DNA of 64,000 nt from NCBI RefSeq assembly GCF_022059845.1, contig NZ_CP091851.1, forward strand, positions 1,240,001 through 1,304,000. Reading direction: 5' to 3'. The notes beneath the pieces were generated by a model. That model made no database searches. It was given only the letters and a program-made list of their open reading frames with translations, and had not been told where the DNA came from. The DNA is from Terrirubrum flagellatum. Lineage in GTDB: Bacteria > Pseudomonadota > Alphaproteobacteria > Rhizobiales > Beijerinckiaceae. Every line of letters starts with the position of its first letter. Position 1 is the first letter of the stretch. The translations under genes were made by a program, and so were the position numbers. Positions 26,831-33,961 of this stretch are shown piece by piece.

Positions 26831-27682
26831 TCAGGACGCCTTCCAGGCGACGACCTGCTGGCGCTGCTCGCCAAGGCCTTCGATGCCGAGCGTCATGACG
26901 TCGCCAGCCTTGAGGAATTTCTGCGGCTTCATGCCAAGGCCGACGCCGGGCGGCGTGCCTGTGGTGATGAGATCGCCGGGCTCCAGCGTCATGAACTGCG
27001 AGATATAGGAGACGCAGGAGCGCACGTCGAAGATCATCGTTTTCGTGGAGCCCGTCTGCATGCGCTCGCCATTGACGTCGAGCCACATGCCGAGCTTCTG
27101 CACGTCGGCGATCTCGTCCTTCGTCACCATCCACGGTCCGATCGGGCCGAAAGTCGGGGCGCATTTGCCCTTCATCCACTGCCCGCCGCGTTCGGCCTGG
27201 AATTCGCGCTCGGACACGTCGTTGCAGATGCAGAATCCGGCGACGACATCGAGCGCATTCTTCTCCGAGACATAGGAGGCGCGCTCGCCGATGACGATGC
27301 AGAGCTCGACCTCCCAATCGGTTTTCTTCGAACCTTTCGGCATCATCACATCGTCATTGGGGCCGACGATGCAGGACGAGATCTTGTTGAACAGGATCGG
27401 CTCTTTCGGGATCGGAGCGCCTGTTTCGGCGGCGTGATCGGCGTAATTCAGACCCACCGCGATGAAGGTGCGGACATTGCCGACGCAAGGGCCCAGACGC
27501 GGCTTGCCGCGCACCAGCGGAAGGCGCGAGGTCTTGATCTTCGAAAGCCGCTTGAGCGTCTTGGAGTCGAGGGTCGATCCATCGATGTCAGGAATGACGC
27601 CGGACAGGTCGCGGACGCGACCTTCGTGATCGACGACGCCGGGCTTTTCCTTCCCGGGCCGACCGTAACGCACAAGCTTCAA
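26831..27682 (-). CDS. fumarylacetoacetate hydrolase (FAH) family protein
   Basis: A 283-residue FAH-fold enzyme with the small N-terminal domain (residues about 1-70) and the catalytic domain. Family signatures: FIAVGLNYADHAAETG, PILFNKISSCIVGPNDDV, TDWEVELCIVIG carrying the metal-binding Glu-x-Glu, CNDVSEREFQ, GPWMVTKDEI and LITTGTPPGVGLGMKPQKFL. Members are Mg-dependent hydrolases, decarboxylases or isomerases of beta-dicarbonyl compounds (acylpyruvase, ureidoglycolate lyase-like, 2-hydroxyhepta-2,4-diene-1,7-dioate isomerase). The substrate cannot be told. It stands alone downstream of phaC, separated by about 240 bases. Confidence 0.9.
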   Translation of the reverse strand: MKLVRYGRPGKEKPGVVDHEGRVRDLSGVIPDIDGSTLDSKTLKRLSKIKTSRLPLVRGKPRLGPCVGNVRTFIAVGLNYADHAAETGAPIPKEPILFNKISSCIVGPNDDVMMPKGSKKTDWEVELCIVIGERASYVSEKNALDVVAGFCICNDVSEREFQAERGGQWMKGKCAPTFGPIGPWMVTKDEIADVQKLGMWLDVNGERMQTGSTKTMIFDVRSCVSYISQFMTLEPGDLITTGTPPGVGLGMKPQKFLKAGDVMTLGIEGLGEQRQQVVAWKAS

Positions 27683-27920
27683 TGCAGCCTCCCTCGGCTT
27701 ACCACTGAAGACCCCTTAGCGAAGTCCTATTTTGAGGGGAAGGCCGTCGGCTGCGATTCCCGTCATGCGTCGAGAGCTGTTGCGTTTCGGCCATTGCGAC
27801 AAATTGTTTCGCGGCTGCGAAAGATTGGAGGCATTGCAGACTGGATGGCGCGCGGCCGCTCAAATCAAAATTTATGTGACGGCTTCTGCAGCTATTTTGA
27901 ACGTTTCGCCCGGCGCGACT

Positions 27921-29750
27921 TCAGGCTTTGGTCTTCACATAGTCGCCGGGCGCATCGCCCAACGCCTTCAGCTTGCCCGCGCCAGGAACGCGCGCGTCTG
28001 CGTCAACAGTCTCTGGGGCCTGGTCGCGCAGCCAGGCGAGCCAATGCGGCCACCATGAGCCCGGATGTTCGGTCGCCTGGGCCACCCAGTCTTCGAAAAC
28101 GCCTTTCGGCGGCGCGCCCGTCCAGTACTGGTACTTTTTCTTTGCGGGCGGATTGACCACGCCGGCGATGTGGCCGGACCCCGCCATGACGTAGGTCACG
28201 GGTCCGCCGAAGAAACTCGAACCGAGAAACGCCGATTTGGCGGGCGCGATATGATCTTCGCGGGTTGCGAGGTTGTAGACGGGAATGATCACCTTCGACA
28301 GATCGAGCTTCTGGCCGTCGAGAACCATCTTGCCGCGCGTCAGGTTGTTGTTGAGGTAGCAGTTGCGCAAATAGAAGGAATGGTTCGCCTCCGGCATCCG
28401 CGTCGAATCCGAATTCCAGTAGAGCAGGTCGAAGGGCAGGGGCGGCTTGCCCTTGAGATAGACGCCGACGATGTAGGACCAGATCAACTCGTCGGGCCGC
28501 AGCATGTTGAACGAGTTCGACATCTTCGCGCCGTCGAGATAGCCGTTCATGGCCATGCGTTCCTCGAGCTTGCGGATCTGCTCCTCGTCGACGAACACCT
28601 TGAGATCGCCGGCATAGGTGAAATCAACCTGCGTCGTGAAGAACGTCGCGCTGGCGATGCGCTTGTCGTCTTCCGCGGCCATATAGGCGAGCGTCGATGC
28701 GAGCAGCGTGCCGCCGACGCAATAGCCGATGGCGGACACCTTCTTTTCGCCCGTCGCTTTCTTGATCGCCTTGAGAGCCGCGAAAATTCCCTCCTTCATA
28801 TAGGCGGTGAAATCCTTATCGCGGTGACGCTCGTCGGGATTCACCCATGAGATGCAGAAGACGGTCAGTCCCTGCTCGACGCACCATTTGATGAAAGATT
28901 TTTCCGGATTGAGATCGAGAATGTAGAATTTGTTGATCCAGGGCGGAACGATCAGCAGCGGCCGCTTCAGAACCGACTCCGTAGCCGGCGAATATTGCAG
29001 CAGCTCCATGATCTCGTTGCGGAAGACGACCTTGCCTGGCGTCATCGCAATGTTGACGCCGACCTCGAATTTCGCGCCGTCCGACTGCCTGATCTTCAAC
29101 TGGCCGCCGCCGGCTTCGACATCCTCGGCCATCATCTGCAGGCCGCGCACGAGATTGGCGCCGCCCTCCTTCATCGTCTCCCGCATCAGTTCGGGATTGG
29201 TGAAGATGTAGTTGGACGGCGAAAGCGCGCTCGCGATCTGCTTGACATAGAAGTCGGCCTTGTGCCGGACATGCGGATCGACATTCTCCGCTTCACGCAC
29301 CATCTCGCCGGCCCATTGGGCGGCGTGCAGATAGGCCTGCTTGAGAAAATCGAAGAACGGGCTCTCGCTCCATTCGGGATCGTTGAAGCGCTTGTCGCCT
29401 GACGCCGGCTTGAGCAGCGGCTCGGTCTGTTCGCCGCCCATGCGGCGCAAGGTGCGCGCCCAGAGATCGATAAAGCCGGTGGTGAAGCGGGTCTGCGCCT
29501 CGATCGCCTTTTCAGGACTTGAGAGCCAGCTCTGAGCGACCTGACCGAGCGTGCGGACGACCTCCTGCACCTCGTCGGCAGCCGTGGCGGGGATTTCGCC
29601 ACGCTCCACCGGCTTGAGATAGGCGGCCTGGAGCCGCGCGCCTTCCTCGACCATTTTCGCCGCGTTGCTTGCGAGGGCGTCAAAATCGGGCGTCTTGATC
29701 CGGAACGGATCGTTCGCCGCTTCTGTGTCCTGAGTCTTTTTCTCCCCCAT
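27921..29750 (-). CDS. phaC: class I poly(3-hydroxyalkanoate) synthase
   Basis: A 609-residue PhaC that polymerises hydroxyacyl-CoA into PHA granules. Residues about 90-260 are the PhaC N-terminal domain; the alpha/beta-hydrolase core carries the lipase-like box GYCVGGT with the catalytic Cys (about 343), the Asp in ATREDHIAP and the His in GSGHIAGVVNPP. Length above 550 and a single gene without phaE or phaR indicate class I. The ATG at 29750 (AAGGG 7 bases upstream) is preferred over the TTG at 29786. No phaA, phaB or phasin gene is adjacent; the next minus-strand gene is the FAH-family enzyme. Confidence 0.96.
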   Translation of the reverse strand: MGEKKTQDTEAANDPFRIKTPDFDALASNAAKMVEEGARLQAAYLKPVERGEIPATAADEVQEVVRTLGQVAQSWLSSPEKAIEAQTRFTTGFIDLWARTLRRMGGEQTEPLLKPASGDKRFNDPEWSESPFFDFLKQAYLHAAQWAGEMVREAENVDPHVRHKADFYVKQIASALSPSNYIFTNPELMRETMKEGGANLVRGLQMMAEDVEAGGGQLKIRQSDGAKFEVGVNIAMTPGKVVFRNEIMELLQYSPATESVLKRPLLIVPPWINKFYILDLNPEKSFIKWCVEQGLTVFCISWVNPDERHRDKDFTAYMKEGIFAALKAIKKATGEKKVSAIGYCVGGTLLASTLAYMAAEDDKRIASATFFTTQVDFTYAGDLKVFVDEEQIRKLEERMAMNGYLDGAKMSNSFNMLRPDELIWSYIVGVYLKGKPPLPFDLLYWNSDSTRMPEANHSFYLRNCYLNNNLTRGKMVLDGQKLDLSKVIIPVYNLATREDHIAPAKSAFLGSSFFGGPVTYVMAGSGHIAGVVNPPAKKKYQYWTGAPPKGVFEDWVAQATEHPGSWWPHWLAWLRDQAPETVDADARVPGAGKLKALGDAPGDYVKTKA

Positions 29751-29869
29751 GATTTGCCCTTGAACGTCCACCCTCACTTCTGGCAAGCGTCGCCGCTCGC
29801 TTTTTCGCCATCATAACCAGAGCATGATGGCGATGGCGAGACATGGATATGGGGACGGAGGAGGCGACG

Positions 29870-30232
29870 ATGCGGCCGGCGGCGGCGCTGGGACTTTTGG
29901 CGGCTCTCGCAGCCGCAGGATGCGCCGAGACGCGCGAAAACGCCTCCGGAAGCGTTCTCGATGCGGTCACCGGCACCTCGTTCGGGCCGAAACCGGTGAC
30001 GCCCGCGCCTTTCGTCAGCTCGTCGCGGCCTGCCGAGAACGCGCCCTTCATGGCGGTCGGCGTGTCGGCGCCGGCCCGGTCGGTGAAACCCAAGACCAAG
30101 GAGGAGCTCGCCGCGACCGAGGCCGCCATGACCGGCGCCGGAGCGCGCAATCAGGCCACAGGCGTTTCGATCGAGGCCGAGGGCAAGCGGGTGACCAGCT
30201 CCGCTCCCAAGGCGCCGAAGGTGGAGGAGTAG
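29870..30232 (+). CDS. small lipoprotein of unknown function
   Basis: A 120-residue protein with a lipoprotein signal peptide: MRPAAALGLLAALAAAGCAE, lipobox LAAAGC with Cys17. The mature part is low-complexity, rich in Ala, Pro, Ser and Lys, with TKEELAATEAAMTGAGARNQATG. Similar short lipoproteins occur across the order without assigned function. GGAGGAGGCG immediately precedes the ATG at 29870, which decides this start over one 27 bases upstream. Divergent from phaC; a hairpin follows. Confidence 0.75.
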   Translation: MRPAAALGLLAALAAAGCAETRENASGSVLDAVTGTSFGPKPVTPAPFVSSSRPAENAPFMAVGVSAPARSVKPKTKEELAATEAAMTGAGARNQATGVSIEAEGKRVTSSAPKAPKVEE

Positions 30233-30248
30233 CCGCCTCCAATGGCTG

Positions 30249-30273
30249 GTCCCGCCGGGCCGCGTGGCGGGAC
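30249..30273 (+). terminator. hairpin after the lipoprotein gene
   Basis: GTCCCGCC (30249-30256), 9-base loop, GGCGGGAC (30266-30273). A perfect 8-bp stem 17 bases after the stop codon, without a T-tract. Confidence 0.5.
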
Positions 30274-30322
30274 AAGGCCGTCGATGCTATGAGCGGCCGG
30301 CAAATCACTTACGGCCCAGCCC

Positions 30323-31543
30323 ATGTCCACCGAATTCCACCGCATCAAGCGGCTTCCGCCCTACGTCTTCGAGCAGGTCAACAAGATCAAGGCTCAGGAG
30401 CGCGCCAAGGGCGTCGACATCATCGATCTCGGCATGGGCAATCCCGACCTGCCGGCCCCGCGCCATGTGATCGAGAAGCTGGTGGAGACCGCCGGCAAGC
30501 CGCGCACCGACCGCTACTCCGCCTCCAAGGGCATTCCCGGCCTGCGCCGCGCCCAGGCCGCCTATTACGAGCGGCGCTTCGGCGTGAAGCTCAATCCGGA
30601 GACGCAGGTCGTCGCGACGCTCGGCTCCAAGGAAGGCTTCGCCAACATGGCGCAGGCCATCACCGGCCCGGGCGACGTGGTGATCGTGCCGAACCCGTCC
30701 TATCCCATCCACGCCTTCGGTTTCCTGATGGCTGGCGGCGTGATCCGTTCGGCCCCTTCAGCTCCGAATGAGGATTATTTCCGGGCGCTCGAGCGCGCCG
30801 TCGTCCACTCAATCCCGAAGCCGATCGCGATCGTGATCTGCTATCCCTCGAACCCGACAGCGGAAACGGCGTCGCTCGATTTTTATCGCGAGCTCGTCGC
30901 CTTCGCGAAGAAGCATGAGCTGATCGTGCTCTCCGATCTCGCCTACGCCGAGGTCTTTTTCGACGACAATGATCCGCCGCCTTCGGTGCTGCAGGTTCCC
31001 GGCGCGTTCGATGTGACCGTCGAATTCACCTCGATGTCGAAGACCTTCTCCATGGCCGGCTGGCGCATGGGATTTGCGGTTGGCAACGACAAGCTGCTCG
31101 CTGCGCTGGCGCGGGTGAAGTCCTATCTCGACTATGGCGCCTATACGCCGATCCAGGTCGCGGCGGCGGCGGCGCTCAACGGCCCCGAGGACTGCATCCG
31201 GGAGATGCGCGACATCTACAAGAAGAGGCGCGATGCGCTGGTCGACTCATTCGGCCGCGCCGGCTGGACGATTCCGGAGCCGAAAGCCTCGATGTTCGCC
31301 TGGGCGCCGATTCCCGAGCCCTTCCGCCATCTCGGTTCGCTCGAATTCTCGAAGCTTCTGATCGAGAAGGCGGAAGTCGCGGTCGCCCCAGGCATCGGCT
31401 TCGGCGAGCATGGGGACGAGTATGTCCGTATCGCCGTCGTCGAGAACGAGCAGCGCATTCGCCAGGCGGCGCGCAGCGTGAAGAAATTCTTCGATACGGC
31501 GGGGCACACGCTGCACAATGTCGTGCAGATGAAGCGGGCGTGA
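30323..31543 (+). CDS. class I/II pyridoxal-phosphate aminotransferase (AlaC/LL-DAP aminotransferase type)
   Basis: A 406-residue fold-type I aminotransferase. Signatures: IIDLGMGNPDLPAP (about 33-46), DRYSASKGIPGLR, GSKEGFANM, CYPSNPTAETAS, LSDLAYAEVFFDD and the PLP lysine in EFTSMSKTFSMAGWRMGFAVGN (about 240). The RLPPYVFEQVNKIKAQERAKG opening and overall layout match the AlaC (glutamate-pyruvate) and LL-diaminopimelate aminotransferase-like group, so a role in alanine or general amino-acid transamination is likely. Single gene; in many related genomes such a gene lies next to homoserine dehydrogenase, but here a repeat follows. Confidence 0.9.
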   Translation: MSTEFHRIKRLPPYVFEQVNKIKAQERAKGVDIIDLGMGNPDLPAPRHVIEKLVETAGKPRTDRYSASKGIPGLRRAQAAYYERRFGVKLNPETQVVATLGSKEGFANMAQAITGPGDVVIVPNPSYPIHAFGFLMAGGVIRSAPSAPNEDYFRALERAVVHSIPKPIAIVICYPSNPTAETASLDFYRELVAFAKKHELIVLSDLAYAEVFFDDNDPPPSVLQVPGAFDVTVEFTSMSKTFSMAGWRMGFAVGNDKLLAALARVKSYLDYGAYTPIQVAAAAALNGPEDCIREMRDIYKKRRDALVDSFGRAGWTIPEPKASMFAWAPIPEPFRHLGSLEFSKLLIEKAEVAVAPGIGFGEHGDEYVRIAVVENEQRIRQAARSVKKFFDTAGHTLHNVVQMKRA

Positions 31544-31570
31544 ACGGGGCGCTCTTTTGTTTACGCGCCA

Positions 31571-31702
31571 CGTCATCCCGGGCGCGCCGCAGCATGAAAT
31601 GATGCGGCGCAGACCCGGGACCGTGAGCTGACTGAAGCTCGTCCTGCGAAAGGTCCCGCGTCTGCGCAGCAACGCTGCGCGTTGCAGCGCGCGCGGGATG
31701 AC
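31571..31702. repeat. family B palindromic repeat
   Basis: Starts GTCATCCCGGGCGCGCCGC, includes GATGCGGCGCAGACCCGGGA, and ends GCGCGCGGGATGAC. The right half contains GTCCCGCGTCTGCGCAGC, the inverse of the left half. It lies between the convergent aminotransferase and binding-protein genes and marks the end of the GntR-linked gene block. Confidence 0.85.
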
Positions 31703-31710
31703 GGGCTCCT

Positions 31711-32508
31711 TCAAAACACCGGCAACGGGATTAGCGGCGCGCCCTGACGCCATTTGCGCGAGATGCCGTCGAGCTCGCCATTGTTCTTGATCTCGTAAAT
31801 GAAGGTGTTGAGCCACTGATTGAGCTCGGTTGCGCCCTTGCGCGTGCCGATGCCGAAATGCGCGGCCCGCAGCGGGAACTTCGCCTCGAAATCGTCACCC
31901 TTGGCGCTCTTGCGCATATAGATCTCGCCATAGTCGCCGCCGCCGACAGCATCGACCTGGCCTGACAGCATCGCCTGCATGGTCGAGGGATAGTCGTCAA
32001 AGCGCAGGATCGTCAGGCCCTCGATATTCATCTGCGTGAGAGCGCCGTCCTCCAGCGCGCCACGGGTGACGCCGACCTTCAATCCCTTCAGGTCCGCGGG
32101 CGCCTTCACGGCGAGACTCTTCGGCGCGACAAGCACGGCGGACTGGCCGCCATAGGGAATCGAGAACTGCACCTGCAGCGCGCGCTCGGCGGTGATCGAG
32201 AAGATCGAGATCACCATGTCGACGCGGTTGGAGAGCAAAGCGGGAATGCGGCCCGGCGAATTCACGGTGACGAATTCGAGCTGCACCTTCATGCGCTTGG
32301 CGATGAGGTTCGCGACGTCGATGTCGTAGCCGACAGGCTGATTGTTCGAGTCGAGGCTCGCATAGGGTGGGGTCGTGGTGTCGATGGCGACCACCAGCTT
32401 GCCGCGCTTGATGATCTCGTCAGGCGTCTGCGCTTTCGCCGGAGCGAAGAGGCCAAACGACAAGGCGGCGAAGGCCGCCAACAGCGGAACTGCGAAACGC
32501 TTCAACAT
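31711..32508 (-). CDS. polar amino-acid type ABC transporter, periplasmic substrate-binding protein
   Basis: A 265-residue family 3 solute-binding protein. Signal peptide about residues 1-26 (cleavage PAKAQ-TP), then IIKRGKLVVAIDTTTPPYASLDSNNQPVGYDIDVANLIAKRM, the standard opening, and VNSPGRIPALLSNRVDMVISIFSITAERALQVQFSIPY. These proteins bind amino acids, opines or similar small polar molecules. GGGGAGGAG lies 5 bases upstream of the ATG at 32508, which fixes the start. Last gene of the minus-strand block; 52 bases downstream of the permease gene. Confidence 0.92.
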   Translation of the reverse strand: MLKRFAVPLLAAFAALSFGLFAPAKAQTPDEIIKRGKLVVAIDTTTPPYASLDSNNQPVGYDIDVANLIAKRMKVQLEFVTVNSPGRIPALLSNRVDMVISIFSITAERALQVQFSIPYGGQSAVLVAPKSLAVKAPADLKGLKVGVTRGALEDGALTQMNIEGLTILRFDDYPSTMQAMLSGQVDAVGGGDYGEIYMRKSAKGDDFEAKFPLRAAHFGIGTRKGATELNQWLNTFIYEIKNNGELDGISRKWRQGAPLIPLPVF

Positions 32509-32560
32509 CAGGCTCCTCCCCATTTTTGGCTTCATACTCCGTCTGCCGAGAGACGGCTTC

Positions 32561-33229
32561 CTACATCGACTGAACCCTGACATGGCCGACATGCAGCCGG
32601 CGCTCCAGCTTGCGGCTCAAGAGCGACAGCGGCCAGCACAGCGCGAAATAAATCGCCGACACCGTGCTGAAGACAAGGATCGGCTCGAAGGTGATCGTAT
32701 TCATCTGCACGCCGGCGCGCGCAAGCTCGGTGAAGCCGATCAGCGCAGCGACCGACGTGCCCTTCACCACCTGCACCATGTAGCCCACTGTGGGCGGCAG
32801 CGCGATGCGCAGCGCCTGCGGCAGAATGATCAGGCGAAGCGTCTGCGGGAAGGTGAAGGCCAGCGCGCGCGCGCCCTCCCATTGCAGCTTCGGCACGGAA
32901 TTGATGCAGCCGCGCCAGATCTCGGCGAGAAAGGCTGCGGTCGAGAGCGTGAAGCCGATGCTTGCGGCCGTCCAGGCGTCGATGCGAACGCCGAAGAAAT
33001 TGATGCCGAAATAGAGCAACATCAGCAGGAGCAGCAGCGGCGTCGCCTGGAAAAGCTGGATGAAGAGCGCGGAGATCAGGCGCAGCGGCGTGAGCGGCGA
33101 CACGCGCAACACCGCGAGCAGAAGGCCCAGCAATCCGCCGCCGAAGAAGGCGACAAGCGACAATGCGATCGTCCAGCGCGTCGCCATGAGAAGATAGACG
33201 ACTTCGTTGGGGCCGAATTCGCGCAGCAT
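32561..33229 (-). CDS. polar amino-acid type ABC transporter, permease (2)
   Basis: A 222-residue HisM/GlnP-type inner-membrane permease with about five helices. The family's cytoplasmic EAA loop reads EGARALAFTFPQTLRLIILPQALRIALPP (about 128-157), and AALFIQLFQATPLLLLLMLLYFGI is the usual GTP/ATP-like PLLVQ equivalent. It begins 6 bases after the stop of the other permease gene, and together they should form the heterodimeric channel. No ATP-binding subunit is encoded nearby. Confidence 0.93.
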   Translation of the reverse strand: MLREFGPNEVVYLLMATRWTIALSLVAFFGGGLLGLLLAVLRVSPLTPLRLISALFIQLFQATPLLLLLMLLYFGINFFGVRIDAWTAASIGFTLSTAAFLAEIWRGCINSVPKLQWEGARALAFTFPQTLRLIILPQALRIALPPTVGYMVQVVKGTSVAALIGFTELARAGVQMNTITFEPILVFSTVSAIYFALCWPLSLLSRKLERRLHVGHVRVQSM

Positions 33230-33235
33230 ATCGGC

Positions 33236-33901
33236 CTAGCCCCTCGGCGCTAGGAAGATGCGATGCAGCGCGCCGAAAAGCCCTTTGAAGCCAAGCGCCA
33301 TCGCCACATAGATCGCCGTCGCCGTGAGATAGATCTCGAAGCTGCGGAAGGTCACCGAATTGATGTTGTTCGCGATCGCGGTCAGCTCTTCCGCCGCGAT
33401 CGCCGAGACAACGCTCGATCCCAAAAGCAGCAGCACGAACTGGCTGGTGAGGGCGGGATAGACCGCCTTGATCGCCGGAAACATCACGATGAAGCGCACG
33501 ATCTGCGACGTGCGCAGGCCAAGCGAACGTCCGGCCTCGATCTGACCGTAAGGCACCGCTTCGATTCCCGCGCGCACGATCTCCGTGGCGTAAGCGCCGA
33601 AGTTGATCGACATCGCCAGCAGCGCCGCGCTCGAAGGCGGAAGTCTGAGACCGAAGCTCGGCAACGCGAAGAAGACGAAATAAAGCTGGATCAGGAACGG
33701 CGTGTTGCGGATGAACTCGACATAAATGAGCGCTGCCCAGCGAATTGGTTTCGCGCCATAGGTCAGCGCGACGGCGCAGAGGCAACCGATGATCATGCCA
33801 AAAATCAGCGCCATCGTGGACAGGCGCAGCGTGAGCCATGCGCCCGCGGCGAAGTCCGGCGTATAGGACGCGATCGTTCCGAACTGGAAGGTGTAGTTCA
33901 C
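33236..33901 (-). CDS. polar amino-acid type ABC transporter, permease (1)
   Basis: A 221-residue permease paralogous to the next gene. It begins with a GTG codon (NYTFQFGTIASYTPDFAAGAWLTLRLS), contains EFIRNTPFLIQLYFVFFALPSFG and the EAA-loop IEAGRSLGLRTSQIVRFIVMFPAIKAVYPALTSQFV. About five transmembrane helices. It lies 60 bases after the dehydrogenase fusion gene on the same strand. Confidence 0.93.
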   Translation of the reverse strand: MNYTFQFGTIASYTPDFAAGAWLTLRLSTMALIFGMIIGCLCAVALTYGAKPIRWAALIYVEFIRNTPFLIQLYFVFFALPSFGLRLPPSSAALLAMSINFGAYATEIVRAGIEAVPYGQIEAGRSLGLRTSQIVRFIVMFPAIKAVYPALTSQFVLLLLGSSVVSAIAAEELTAIANNINSVTFRSFEIYLTATAIYVAMALGFKGLFGALHRIFLAPRG

Positions 33902-33961
33902 GCTTCCCCGCCGATCGCCCGCTGCGGGCCTGATATGCCGTCGCCCATGCTTGCGCGCCGC

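Noticed and set aside
26735-28156. A 473-codon plus-strand frame opposite the FAH-family gene and the end of phaC
   Set aside because: Antisense shadow; low-complexity Arg/Asp/His composition.
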